In this document: positions 1-9,434 of the stretch, piece after piece
Numbering within the stretch: the first letter of the stretch is position 1
Layout of the letters: every line of letters starts with the position of its first letter
NCBI GenBank assembly: GCA_015698305.1
Contig: CP048620.1
Span: 1,700,557 to 1,764,556, forward strand
Source of the DNA: Candidatus Nitrohelix vancouverensis
GTDB lineage: Bacteria; Nitrospinota; Nitrospinia; Nitrospinales; VA-1
DNA: 64,000 bases
Direction: 5' to 3'
Program-made: the position numbers and the translations under genes
The notes under the pieces: generated by a model
Seen by the model: the letters and a program-made list of their open reading frames with translations, nothing else
What the model was told of the DNA's origin: nothing
Database searches by the model: none

Positions 1-171
1 AAGCCAGCTTGGGAAGTCAGTTCCCGCTTCGTTGAGTTGCAGAGAAAAAGACGAGGGACCGGTCTTTTTCATGGGCCGATTGCGCAAAGCGGACAGAGAT
101 TTCTTGATCGCCTGTTTTACAAAAACAGGAAGGAAGGGAGCGACCTTGCTGATAAACTGATTGCGTTTCAT
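1..171 (-). CDS. Partial CDS, N-terminus of unknown protein
   Basis: This is an open minus-strand frame that starts with ATG at 171 and runs off the window edge after 57 codons. Its ATG overlaps the TGA of the large upstream gene (stop at 168-170) as ATGA, the usual mark of translational coupling, so it is probably the next gene of the same operon. The visible N-terminus is basic (begins MKRNQFISKVAPFLPVFVKQ) and has no recognisable domain. The function cannot be called from this fragment. The tight overlap suggests a role in the same glycan pathway as the glycosyltransferase fusion before it; that is inference. Confidence 0.55.
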   Translation of the reverse strand, partial: MKRNQFISKVAPFLPVFVKQAIKKSLSALRNRPMKKTGPSSFSLQLNEAGTDFPSWL

Positions 172-3100
172 GAGGAATGAGGTTTTTGGGCTTTGACGAT
201 CAGATTCCACCCCATCAACGAACCTGCCAGTTTCAGCGGCATCCAGCGCAGTCTTTTGGGCAGTTCGTCTTGAATGAGCTGTCTTTGAACGATATCAATA
301 GTTTCAAAATCGCTGAACATTTGTTTCAATCTGGGTTTTGTATACACTTTGACAAGGGGCTTTTGATCGCTTTCGCTGATCTCGACATGTTGGGACATGA
401 TAGCGCCTATGGACATTTGCTCGAGAAGTCTCTTTTGCAATCCTAGTTTCCAGACGAGTTCCGTCCAGTAATGCAATGAATGTTCCGCGTAGACCATGAC
501 GATCGCTCGTCCGCCGGGTTTGAGAACCCGAAACATTTCCTGCACAACATGGGATGTGTTGGGTGTGTGATGAATGACGCCATTGCTATAGACCAGATCG
601 AATGAATTGTCTGCAAAGGGTAGAGTCTCAGCGTCGTGATGAATGAATTTACCTTCCAATTTCCGATGCTGAAAATTTTCTTGAGCGAGAGCCAGGTGGC
701 CAGCGGAAAGGTCGATGTCCGTTGTTTGAGCGCCGTGGATGGCAAATTGTGAAAGATCGGTGCCGATACCGCCGCCGATTTCCAAAACCTTTTCCCCTCC
801 GTGTTTTGCGAATTCCATGGTTTTATGCATCCAGGGCGCATAAATATTATAACGATAGGCTTCCACTTCCTTAAACCACTCCAGAGTATGTTGCGCCGTA
901 TGCTTAACGTAATGCGATCCTGCGGGATCGTTGTTCCACTGGTTTTGCACCTCCTGTTTGTAATCGTCCTCGGTATCAATACGAGTCAGACCCGGTTTAT
1001 TGGCGGTGGAATGTTCTGGGTCGGTTTTGAGCTGAGGAAACAGGTCGATTTCTTCGCCTTTGGCAAAGCGCCAGATTCGCTCAATGTTTTTCTGCCATGA
1101 AAAAGTATCGAGAACCGATTGTCTGGCATTGTTTCCGAGCGTTTGTCTCAGTTCCAGATTATTGGCAAGCGCCACAACGGAGCTGATGAATTGTTTTGCA
1201 TTGCCAGGCTCGCACAGGATCGCGCGTTGATCTTTAGCTTGAAAAGAGGACGAATCGATCTCGGCGAGCGATAGGGAGGGGTGCAGGATTTGTCCAATCT
1301 GTTCCAGATCACTGGCGACGATGCCCGCGCCCATAGCCATGTATTCAAAGAGTTTGGTTGGCGATCCAAAAAACTTGCTGTCCACCATATGACTGCTGTG
1401 CGGCGACACCAGAATGTCGCAGGCCTTCATGAGGCGTTGCCCCTCGGTTTGCGGCACGAGACCCGCGCTGTGCACTCGATCTTGAAGTTTGTGCGTTACG
1501 ACGGCGTTATCGACCAGATATTTTAGATTGCCGTCGCCGATGAGCATCCAGCGGACATGGGGCGCGGACTCGCAAATGGATTGGATTGATTCGGCCAGAA
1601 CATCCACCCCGTGCCATCCTCCAAATGTTCCTGTGAAGCCGACGACCGTGTGTTCGTCTGTCCAGCCAAATTCCTTGCGTAGCTCGGTTTTCTTTTCAGA
1701 TGTCAGAGGGCCATAGGCATCAGGATCGGCGCCATTGGGATTGACCAGCACTTTTGCAGGATCGACGCCTCGTCCGACCACGTCTTCCTTAACAGCCTCA
1801 GAAATCACCACGATGAGAGAGGCTTGTTTGAACGCCGCCAACTCTGCGTTCAGGTAAAGGTCTTCAAATTCATAACTGTCGCCATCTTCGAAGCTTCGCT
1901 TCATTGAAATTTCAGAGCCGTTGTACTCTATTATGTAGGGAATATCTAGTTCACGACTCAACTTGGCGGCGGCATAATTACCAAGCACGATGCGTTCATA
2001 AATATAGGGCGGTTTTAGAATTTCAAGAACAGGTTTGAGCGCTTTGTAATAATGGTCCGTCCCTTTGACAATGTTGGCTTCCGTGCCAACCTGACTTGGC
2101 GGGTCCAGAATGATTTGTCGCAACCCCATTTCATCGAGCAGGGTAAAACGCGAAGCCATGAAGCAGACAAAATTTTCAGTTACTTTGGCGAGTTCTTTGG
2201 CGACATAGCAGGTATGCCCATAACTGCCTCCTGTATTGATAGGGCACCAGAAATCCATACGCAGATAAACGCCGGTTCCTGCGACAGGCTGGTCCGGGCT
2301 AACAAATCCCTGGGGTAGATTGAATGACGCCGGGTTCGCGTTGGATATGATGTTTTGCGTTTCCAGTTTGCCTCGTTCCACGATGCCCTGAATCTCGCGT
2401 TCAGACGCTTGTTCGATGAGGCGCGTGGCCATGATGTCGGCAAGATCTGACGGTCGCCTCATCCAGTAACGAATGCCGCGAATGATTCGGTCCGCCTGGC
2501 AAAAAAACCAAAGTCTGCTGTAACTTTTTAGCCGCTCCCAGTCTATCTCTTCCAGGGCGCGTTCTTGCGACCAGTGGAACCAGACTTTGTAGCCTCTCAA
2601 CAGGAGCTGACCCGCAAGTTTTAAATGCGAACGCCCTGGCCAGCCGCGATTTTGCTGGAGAACCACTCCTGCAAAGTAAAATTTGGTTTCCAATTCCCGT
2701 AGAATTCCTGGCGAAGACGAAAATTCCGGCAAGTTGATGCGCAGTTGTTGACGTTCTTCCAGCAGGGTCAGTCGTTCATCTTCGAGAATGCAGGTCTGTG
2801 TGAGAAAAGGAGAGGCGTATAAAAACTGATTTGTTATGACATCCGTAAAGAGTGCGCGTCTGGAGAGGGTTTTGCTCTTAATGAATCTGCCGAGGAACAG
2901 GTCTTTTCTGTAGCGTCTTAATGTCTTAGGGGTGATGCGTTGGAGTAACTTTACCTCTTTCCAGTAAAACCAGACAGGCGCCTCGTGCGATAGCGCGATC
3001 TGTGCAAGGTCAATATGCATACTGTCGGGCCAGGCGGTGTTCAGGCAAATGACAAGTCCGCTGATATCCTTGCGGGTTTCAAATTCCAAATCGATTCCCG

Positions 3101-3671
3101 GGGTGCCTCGCCATTGATTTACAGGTAAATCCAGCGTGTGAACTGCCGACAGGGAATCCAATTGAGCGTTCTTGAACTCACCGGCGGCCGAACAATCGGG
3201 GATGCAATAAAGATAAGTTGGCTCTTGAGTCGCATTGATGATTCTTTGGACCTTTGGACGCCAGCCGGAAAACAGTCTGGGAAATTTACGATAGATTCGC
3301 GCTTTTCCCCACTGGACTGCTTGTTGCTTCAGATGCGATGCCTCCAGCTTAAAGATCGTTTGTTGAGTTTCCCAGAAAAAAAACACGTCCTTATGGAGCT
3401 TCAAAAGCTTGCGCGCAATATGGAGACGTCGCAATGGAATTGCTGGAGCGCTTAGAAAAAATATAACGCCGCCGATGTTTGCGTCGCGCGCGAGTTCGCC
3501 AAATATGCCCGGAGTTTCACCTAAAGTGAAAGCGGGCGGGTTCCATTGCTGGTATCCATCAACCGGGCCTAATTCATTTTTGGAAATTGAAGCGACAGAC
3601 GTCATGTCTGGAGAAAAAATCAGGTAACGGGGCGATGATTCGGATGGCGTGTTTGGGAGGCCGGATTCCAT
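168..3671 (-). CDS. Three-repeat / GT4 glycosyltransferase / SAM methyltransferase fusion
   Basis: This is a very large multidomain protein of about 1170 residues. Residues ~20-110, 157-247 and 287-377 are three diverged copies of one repeat, with a hydrophobic GVV-type strand, then a LAxxLL helix, then a WFYW-like end. I do not recognise this domain. Residues ~470-875 form a GT4-type GT-B glycosyltransferase, with the late acidic motif SPTKLFEYMAMGAG near 774-787. Residues ~900-1165 form a class I SAM methyltransferase (VLEIGGGIGTDL near 966; SNGVIHHTP near 1033). The protein probably transfers a sugar from a nucleotide donor in the cytoplasm and methylates the product; the acceptor is unknown. 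The methyltransferase domain resembles the stand-alone one at 24301-25083. The start could be ATG 3671 or GTG 3683; neither has a strong ribosome-binding site. Confidence 0.85.
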   Translation of the reverse strand: MESGLPNTPSESSPRYLIFSPDMTSVASISKNELGPVDGYQQWNPPAFTLGETPGIFGELARDANIGGVIFFLSAPAIPLRRLHIARKLLKLHKDVFFFWETQQTIFKLEASHLKQQAVQWGKARIYRKFPRLFSGWRPKVQRIINATQEPTYLYCIPDCSAAGEFKNAQLDSLSAVHTLDLPVNQWRGTPGIDLEFETRKDISGLVICLNTAWPDSMHIDLAQIALSHEAPVWFYWKEVKLLQRITPKTLRRYRKDLFLGRFIKSKTLSRRALFTDVITNQFLYASPFLTQTCILEDERLTLLEERQQLRINLPEFSSSPGILRELETKFYFAGVVLQQNRGWPGRSHLKLAGQLLLRGYKVWFHWSQERALEEIDWERLKSYSRLWFFCQADRIIRGIRYWMRRPSDLADIMATRLIEQASEREIQGIVERGKLETQNIISNANPASFNLPQGFVSPDQPVAGTGVYLRMDFWCPINTGGSYGHTCYVAKELAKVTENFVCFMASRFTLLDEMGLRQIILDPPSQVGTEANIVKGTDHYYKALKPVLEILKPPYIYERIVLGNYAAAKLSRELDIPYIIEYNGSEISMKRSFEDGDSYEFEDLYLNAELAAFKQASLIVVISEAVKEDVVGRGVDPAKVLVNPNGADPDAYGPLTSEKKTELRKEFGWTDEHTVVGFTGTFGGWHGVDVLAESIQSICESAPHVRWMLIGDGNLKYLVDNAVVTHKLQDRVHSAGLVPQTEGQRLMKACDILVSPHSSHMVDSKFFGSPTKLFEYMAMGAGIVASDLEQIGQILHPSLSLAEIDSSSFQAKDQRAILCEPGNAKQFISSVVALANNLELRQTLGNNARQSVLDTFSWQKNIERIWRFAKGEEIDLFPQLKTDPEHSTANKPGLTRIDTEDDYKQEVQNQWNNDPAGSHYVKHTAQHTLEWFKEVEAYRYNIYAPWMHKTMEFAKHGGEKVLEIGGGIGTDLSQFAIHGAQTTDIDLSAGHLALAQENFQHRKLEGKFIHHDAETLPFADNSFDLVYSNGVIHHTPNTSHVVQEMFRVLKPGGRAIVMVYAEHSLHYWTELVWKLGLQKRLLEQMSIGAIMSQHVEISESDQKPLVKVYTKPRLKQMFSDFETIDIVQRQLIQDELPKRLRWMPLKLAGSLMGWNLIVKAQKPHSS

Positions 3672-3765
3672 ATGCTGTGTCACTCTTGAACGCTCGACGC
3701 GAGTCGCCTGGTAGAAATTAAAAGCGATTGGATTGAGAAAATTGTGGGATCTGTCATCAAGGTTT

Positions 3766-6396
3766 TCAGGATCGAATCAGCATATCTTCAATGTGCAGGG
3801 ACACGGCAGTCGTTTCAATGATTTCTTCAAAGGCGATAGGCGCGGGCGAGCCTTGTTGGATGGCGATTCCCAGGCGGGTCAACTCTTCATAATGCCCTTT
3901 GTCCGCTTCATCGCTTTGCCAGAGGATTACTCCGTCGCTGGCTCGAGTCAAAGATTTAAAGTCGTCAATGATGTAAGCCTCCCCGTCGCAAAAAACTTCA
4001 ATACGTTCTTTGGGCAAACCTTTTTTGGGTCCCAGCGCAATATAGGTCAGATTGCCAACGCTACCGTCTTCATAGGTCATAGTGGCGCAGAAATTGTCAC
4101 TTTTCAAATAAGGCAGAGCGCCGGGGTCGATGGAACTGGCGTTGATGGATTGAACCGCAGAACCGGCAAGGAATCGAAAGACGTCGTACATATGGCAGGC
4201 TTCGCCAATATTGCGACCGCCGCCCTGCGGCCCTTGCACCCAGTGGTCGAGAGGGATGTAGCCTCCGTTCAGTCGGTAATTGACGACAAGGGGAGTGCGC
4301 CGATTCGCCAGGGTCTTGTGCAGGTTTTGCATGGCGGGTGAAAATCTTCGATTGAAACCAACCATGAGAAGAGGCGGCGATTCGAGTTCATTGTAAGTTT
4401 GCGAAATCTGGTCCAACTCCGCCCAGTTGAGGGCCAGAGGTTTTTCGACAAAGACATGCTTGCCCGCTTTCAGGCAATCGACGGTTTGCGAGGCATGCTC
4501 CTGATGCCGTGTCGAGATCACCATCAAATCAAAATCCGGATCTTTCAGCAGTTCGCTCATGTCGGAGGAAAACACTTCGACCTGATGAGTGCGCACAAAA
4601 TTGCCTCCTTGCGTCGCGTTGCGGCTGACGACTCCGCGCAGGAAGAACAGGTCTTTTCTTTTTTTCATTTGCGGTACGAGCATGCAGGTTCCAAAGGCTC
4701 CGGCTCCGACAAGCGCGTAGCGGGCAGGGCCGTCGGGGCAGATTCGGTGACCGCGCAAGGTAATGCTTTTCGCCTCAGGCGCCTCGGGGAGATCGCGAAG
4801 ATCGTCCGGGTAGGACAAGAGGACGCCGAGAGGCAGCGCTTCCCCGTCTGAGGCCAGGGCTTTGTAAGCTTCCGGGGCTTCGTCGATTCCGATTTCCAGA
4901 TCAATCAGGGAAGCGATATCAAGTTTTTTCGATGCGATGGCGTCCATATACGCTTCCATGTTTCGATTGAGCGTCCAGCGCACGTAAGCGTAGGGATAGT
5001 CGTGACCTTCCAGTTCGTAGCTGGCGTCGTATCGACCGGGGCCGTATGACGTGCTCATCAATAGATCGATTTCTTTTTTATAGAAAATAGGGCGTTCGAT
5101 ATCGAGTCCGACGTCTCCCACGACCACCACTTTGCCTTTTCTGCGGGTGACGTTCATGGCGAGGTTGACGACGCTACTGGATTTGGTTGCGGCGGTGATG
5201 ATGGTTCGGTCGGCGCCGAAACCCTGAGTCAAGTCCCTCACCAACACTTCGAAAGCGAGCGGATCGCTGGCGCCAGCTTGCAAACCGTGTTTCCTGGCGC
5301 GTTCGACCCGGCTGGGGTCAAGGTCGAGGCCGATCACCTGACAGCCGTTCGCCTGAAGCAGTTGCTGGGTGATTTGTCCTAAAAGTCCGAGTCCTATCAA
5401 ACAGACTTTTTCTCCCAATTGAGGTTCCGCGCGTCGCACGCCTTGCAGGGCGATGGTTCCGATGGTTGTGGAGGCGGCTTCCTTGAGAGAGCAGTCTCGC
5501 GGGACGGGGGCGACCAGATTGCGCGGCACGCACACATAATCGGCGTGATTGGCTTTTCCTGCGCCGCCGCAAGCGACGCGTTGTCCTATCTTGAGATCCG
5601 TCACGCCTTGTCCCAGAGCGATGACTTCTCCCGAGGCTGAATACCCGACGTTCCAGCCAAAATCTTCCATCTCGCTCAGCGGCAGACCGTCTTGCGGTTT
5701 GGGCGTCAGAACGATTTCTGCTTTGCTCAATGCGACGGAGATTTCTTTTTTGGAGCCGCCGTTGGACAGGATCAAGGTGACTTGCTTGGAATCTTTGGGG
5801 TCGAAGATGATCTGGTCGGAAAAAGTTTCATTCTCGTAGCTTCGATTGCCAAGCCAGGCGTCTTTTCTCTCATTCAACAGCCCGATAGAGATCGCGCCTT
5901 CGGAGACCGTCCCTTCGACTTGAACGATGGGAATGTATCCTTCCGTAATGCTGATGGCTTGTGAAGACGCCTGATAGGCCCATTCCGAGGCGTCTGTGAG
6001 CAGGTCTAGCGTCCCGTTTTTAGTTTCAAAAGTTTTTGCGTCGCAACGCGACCATTCAATCGCGCTTGCCTTGATGTCTTCTTTTTTGGGCGCAGGGCGT
6101 TGCGGCATGAGTTTGGCGAATTGCTTTTGAGCGATCGCCTTGACGCGCCGCGCCGCTTTCTCTGGATCCAGAATGGCTTTTTTGAGGTATCTGCCGCCGA
6201 GAGATAGTGTTGACTTGGCGCGTTCGATGGAAGTCGATTCTTCGGCGTCGCCGGGGTCTTTGCGAAGCGGAGCGATTTCGGTTCCCACGCTGACCATTGA
6301 GTGTTTGACTTGGATCAACACACAGCCGGGTTCTATATTGGGTTTTGGCGCTCGTGTCAGGAACGCTCCGTTGTCGTTACAGAGAATCTGCCGCAT
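3766..6396 (-). CDS. Bi-domain oxidoreductase (zinc-type alcohol dehydrogenase + Gfo/Idh/MocA)
   Basis: The 876-residue protein joins two NAD(P)-dependent dehydrogenases. Residues ~1-540 resemble medium-chain alcohol dehydrogenases, with the Rossmann motif GLGLLG after VCLI, but the classical zinc-site GHE motif is not evident and an insertion lies before the cofactor domain. Residues ~560-876 are a Gfo/Idh/MocA oxidoreductase, with GAGAFG at the nucleotide site and the family motif EKPLALN. This architecture is known from polysaccharide loci as bi-domain oxidoreductase, with an unproven sugar-oxidising role. It lies 82 bases upstream of the glycosyltransferase fusion on the same strand, so the two are probably co-transcribed. 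The substrate is unknown; a nucleotide sugar or glycan-linked sugar is likely. Confidence 0.85.
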   Translation of the reverse strand: MRQILCNDNGAFLTRAPKPNIEPGCVLIQVKHSMVSVGTEIAPLRKDPGDAEESTSIERAKSTLSLGGRYLKKAILDPEKAARRVKAIAQKQFAKLMPQRPAPKKEDIKASAIEWSRCDAKTFETKNGTLDLLTDASEWAYQASSQAISITEGYIPIVQVEGTVSEGAISIGLLNERKDAWLGNRSYENETFSDQIIFDPKDSKQVTLILSNGGSKKEISVALSKAEIVLTPKPQDGLPLSEMEDFGWNVGYSASGEVIALGQGVTDLKIGQRVACGGAGKANHADYVCVPRNLVAPVPRDCSLKEAASTTIGTIALQGVRRAEPQLGEKVCLIGLGLLGQITQQLLQANGCQVIGLDLDPSRVERARKHGLQAGASDPLAFEVLVRDLTQGFGADRTIITAATKSSSVVNLAMNVTRRKGKVVVVGDVGLDIERPIFYKKEIDLLMSTSYGPGRYDASYELEGHDYPYAYVRWTLNRNMEAYMDAIASKKLDIASLIDLEIGIDEAPEAYKALASDGEALPLGVLLSYPDDLRDLPEAPEAKSITLRGHRICPDGPARYALVGAGAFGTCMLVPQMKKRKDLFFLRGVVSRNATQGGNFVRTHQVEVFSSDMSELLKDPDFDLMVISTRHQEHASQTVDCLKAGKHVFVEKPLALNWAELDQISQTYNELESPPLLMVGFNRRFSPAMQNLHKTLANRRTPLVVNYRLNGGYIPLDHWVQGPQGGGRNIGEACHMYDVFRFLAGSAVQSINASSIDPGALPYLKSDNFCATMTYEDGSVGNLTYIALGPKKGLPKERIEVFCDGEAYIIDDFKSLTRASDGVILWQSDEADKGHYEELTRLGIAIQQGSPAPIAFEEIIETTAVSLHIEDMLIRS

Positions 6397-6573
6397 GGAT
6401 TAATAGGAAGTTGTGGAAATAATGGATAGGGACCGTGCGTTACCAGAACTTGACTTCGCAAAGGATAGCATCAGCATATTAATATTTTGGGAAACAAGTT
6501 GCAATTCATAATGCTTGAATCCAATGAATGGGAAATCCCTGAGACCTTGTCTCAACAGGCTTCGGGGTCTGGT

Positions 6574-7824
6574 TCAGGCCCACAATCCTTTCGTGTCTAT
6601 AATGATTTTTTCCTTAAGAGCAACGGGATCAACATTGGAAAAAACCTGATGATCCACCAGCAATAAAATGATATTGGCCTGTTCCAGCGCCTTTTCGAAT
6701 CCCGTCAGGCTCACATTCTTCAGATTTTGAAAATCCTCTGGAAGCGCGTCTATATGCGGTTCCACGGCAAGGATGTCGCCGATATCAGCTTCAGCCAGTT
6801 GCTTGACAATTTTGACGGAAGGGCTTTCCCTCAGGTCGTCTATATCGGCTTTGAAGGCCAGGCCCATGCAGGCGATGACCGGCGCTTTGAGCGAGTCTGC
6901 AATGCGTTTGACTTTATTGATGATGTATTGAGGCTTGCTGTCGTTGACTGTGCGGGCCGTGTGAATCAGCTTTGAATGTTCGGGCGACGAATGCACCAGA
7001 AACCATGGATCGACCGCGATGCAATGCCCGCCAACGCCGGGCCCGGGTCGCAGGATATTGACGCGCGGGTGGTGATTGGCAAGGTCGATGAGGTTCCAGA
7101 CGTTGATATCCAGTTGGTCGCAGATCAAGGAAATTTCGTTGGCGAAGGCGATGTTGACGTCGCGGAAAGCATTTTCGGTTAATTTTGCCATTTCGGCGGT
7201 GCGCGCGTCGGTTGTGTAGCATTCTCCCTTCACAAAAGTTTTGTAGAGCGCGGTTGCGCGAACGGAGCATTTGGCGGTCATGCCGCCAACGATGCGCGCG
7301 TTTCCAACAAGTTCGCGCAGGATATGTCCCGGCAGGACGCGCTCGGGGCAATGGGCGATGTGAATATCCGCCAGGTCGCCGGCTTGATGCGGGAACGTTA
7401 AATCAGGTCTCTCTTCCGCCAGCCAGTTTGCAACGGATTCGGTGCCGCCAACCGGAGAGGTGGATTCAAGGATGACCAGATTGTTCTTCTGCAATACCGG
7501 AGCGATGGCCCTTGCGGCGCTTTCCACAAAGGTCATGTCGGGAGTGTTGTCGCTCTTGAGTGGGGTCGGAACCGCAATGATGAAAGCCTGAGAGGCTTCT
7601 ACCTGTTCGGCGGCCCTCAGTTTTCCGGCCTTGACCATCTTGCGCACCAGCGTGTCCAGATCCGGTTCCACAATATGGATCTGCCCTTGATTGATTGTTT
7701 TTACTACCTTGGGATTTTTGTCCACGCCCACCACTTCGATGCCTTGATTGGCAAGGATAGCGGCGGTTGGCAGGCCGATGTAGCCCATGCCAATAATGGA
7801 TATTTTGTTGAAGGCGTCACTCAC
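6574..7824 (-). CDS. wecC: UDP-N-acetyl-D-mannosamine dehydrogenase
   Basis: This cytoplasmic enzyme oxidises UDP-ManNAc to UDP-ManNAcA using two NAD+. The 416-residue protein has the N-terminal Rossmann motif [10 protein letters not shown], the central [10 protein letters not shown] stretch and the catalytic cysteine motif [13 protein letters not shown], all typical of the UDP-glucose/GDP-mannose dehydrogenase superfamily and closest in wording to WecC. I chose GTG at 7824 because GAGGAG precedes it by seven bases and because it overlaps the wecB stop by eight bases. A longer reading frame extends further into wecB, but that would give a 50-base overlap and a non-conserved leader. Its pairing with wecB defines a two-step ManNAcA branch. 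Confidence 0.9.
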   Translation of the reverse strand: MSDAFNKISIIGMGYIGLPTAAILANQGIEVVGVDKNPKVVKTINQGQIHIVEPDLDTLVRKMVKAGKLRAAEQVEASQAFIIAVPTPLKSDNTPDMTFVESAARAIAPVLQKNNLVILESTSPVGGTESVANWLAEERPDLTFPHQAGDLADIHIAHCPERVLPGHILRELVGNARIVGGMTAKCSVRATALYKTFVKGECYTTDARTAEMAKLTENAFRDVNIAFANEISLICDQLDINVWNLIDLANHHPRVNILRPGPGVGGHCIAVDPWFLVHSSPEHSKLIHTARTVNDSKPQYIINKVKRIADSLKAPVIACMGLAFKADIDDLRESPSVKIVKQLAEADIGDILAVEPHIDALPEDFQNLKNVSLTGFEKALEQANIILLLVDHQVFSNVDPVALKEKIIIDTKGLWA

Positions 7825-8950
7825 GCAATAGCTCCTCGACGATACGCCCGGAGGCTTTGCCGTCTCCATACGGGTTGTGGGTTAACGACATTTCTTTATA
7901 GATGTCGGGATTGTCCAGCAAACGATTCGATTCGGCTACGATGGCGTCCCTGTGTGGTCCGACCAGTTTGACGGTGCCGGTTTCCACGCCTTCCGGGCGC
8001 TCTGTTGTGTCGCGCATGACCAGAACGGGTTTGCCCAGCGATGGGGCTTCCTCCTGAACGCCGCCAGAATCGGTGAGTATCATATATGAGCGCGTCATTA
8101 AATAGACGAAGGGGAGATAGTCCAGCGGTTCGATCAGAACCACATTGTTCGCATCGCCAAGAATTTTCTTTACGGGATTTTGAACGTTGGGGTTGAGATG
8201 AACCGGATACACGATCTGGACGTCGGGGCGTTTCCCCTGCTCTTTGATTGCCTGGCAGATGTTTTCAAATCCTTCGCCAAAGTTTTCTCTGCGGTGGCCG
8301 GTGATCAGCAATAATTTCTTCTCTGGATTCAGGAACGCAAATTGTTCTTCCAATTGGTTTTTTAATTCGGTGTCGGACTGAATTTTCCCGGTCACCATGA
8401 GCAAGGCGTCGATGACCGTATTGCCGGTGACATGGATCGCGTCTTTTGAGATTCCCTCTTGAACGAGATTGTTTTTCGCCCAGATAGTTGGCGCAAAATG
8501 AATTGAAGCTAAAGAACTCGTCATCGTTCGGTTGATCTCTTCCGGCCAGGGGAAATGCGGGTCTCCGGTTCTCAGCCCGGCTTCGACATGACCGACTGGA
8601 ATTTTCTGATAAAAAGCCGCGAGACTCGCCCCGAATGTGGTGGTGGTATCGCCTTGAACCAGTACCCAGTCGGGTCTCCATTCCTTTAATACATCTCTCA
8701 TCCCGAGCAACACATTGCAGGTGATATCGGTTAAATCCTGATTCGGCTTCATGAGATTCAGATCAAAATCCGGAGTGATGTCGAACAGGTGCAAAACCTG
8801 ATCGAGCATTTGCCGATGCTGACCGGTCACGCAGATTTTCAAGTCGCAACGCGCATCCTGTTTCAAGAGGTCGATCAAGGGACCAAATTTGATTGCTTCG
8901 GGCCGTGTTCCAAACACGATTAGAATTTTTTTGCCTTTTTTATCAATCAT
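7817..8950 (-). CDS. wecB: UDP-N-acetylglucosamine 2-epimerase, non-hydrolysing
   Basis: This enzyme interconverts UDP-GlcNAc and UDP-ManNAc, supplying the next gene, wecC. The 377-residue length is normal for the family. It has the N-terminal GTRPEAIK motif, GHRREN near the middle and [15 protein letters not shown], which bind the UDP-sugar in this GT-B-fold family. The related WbpI enzymes act on UDP-diacetamido-glucuronate and cannot be excluded, because a WbpA/B/D/E-like set lies elsewhere in the window. Direct coupling to wecC makes the ManNAc reaction the better call. It is the first gene of the leftward wecB-wecC pair, and its 5' side faces the acetyltransferase genes. Confidence 0.9.
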   Translation of the reverse strand: MIDKKGKKILIVFGTRPEAIKFGPLIDLLKQDARCDLKICVTGQHRQMLDQVLHLFDITPDFDLNLMKPNQDLTDITCNVLLGMRDVLKEWRPDWVLVQGDTTTTFGASLAAFYQKIPVGHVEAGLRTGDPHFPWPEEINRTMTSSLASIHFAPTIWAKNNLVQEGISKDAIHVTGNTVIDALLMVTGKIQSDTELKNQLEEQFAFLNPEKKLLLITGHRRENFGEGFENICQAIKEQGKRPDVQIVYPVHLNPNVQNPVKKILGDANNVVLIEPLDYLPFVYLMTRSYMILTDSGGVQEEAPSLGKPVLVMRDTTERPEGVETGTVKLVGPHRDAIVAESNRLLDNPDIYKEMSLTHNPYGDGKASGRIVEELLRE

Positions 8951-9434
8951 TTGGCGGGAGCAGAGAAGGTGACTTCAAGCCGCTAAAAAGTATCAGAAAC
9001 ATGTTTGTTATTCAAGAAATTAACGGAGAATCAGGTTCGCTCAAAGTTCACATTGAAAACAGTCGGTAAGTTGTAAAGATACACATCAGGTGGATGGTAT
9101 CAGTGCGACATCTTCCTTTTCGGTATTTTGAGGCCAAAGGTGAAGGCCAATGAAGAAAGAAATCGCTTCCGCGAGCAAGTTGCGAAATTTTATTTTCCGT
9201 TATGAACCCGGGCTACTCGGCTCCATTCGATCAGAAATTTAGCCTTTGAACAGCTTGTGTCGAACGGCCTTGATTTTCATGAAGCGCTACCCTATAAATG
9301 GTTCGATGCGGGATGTCGAGTCTATGAACAGGGCTTTTTTTATTTGGATTCCATGTTTTTGCAATCTTCGAAAATAAAGTTTGCCCGATAGGTGGAGGAG
9401 TGGATGGCCTGTTAATTTCCGGAATTAAATCCAT
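8951..9434. other. Divergent intergenic region between wecB and the MBOAT gene
   Basis: These 484 bases separate two divergently transcribed units and should hold the promoters for both. I see no convincing -35/-10 pair, RNA gene or perfect repeat. The only coding-like signal is the frameshifted small frame at 9150-9391. A minus-strand frame at 9231-9434 crosses the same bases but its composition is not protein-like. Confidence 0.5.
9150..9391 (+). pseudogene. Possible small gene broken by a one-base frameshift
   Basis: An ATG at 9150, with AGGTG about eight bases upstream, opens a 30-codon frame that stops at TAG 9240-9242. One frame over, the bases from 9236 to the TAG at 9389-9391 read as a very protein-like peptide containing NGLDFHEALPYKWFDAG and EQGFFYLDSM. 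Restoring one T in the run at 9238-9240 would join the halves into one protein of about 80 residues. I do not recognise it. It may be a decayed gene, a programmed frameshift, a homopolymer error in the assembly, or chance. Confidence 0.35.

Noticed and set aside
9231-9434. Minus-strand frame of 67 codons upstream of the MBOAT gene
   Set aside because: Its composition is not protein-like, it has no ribosome-binding site and it crosses the better plus-strand signal at 9150-9391.
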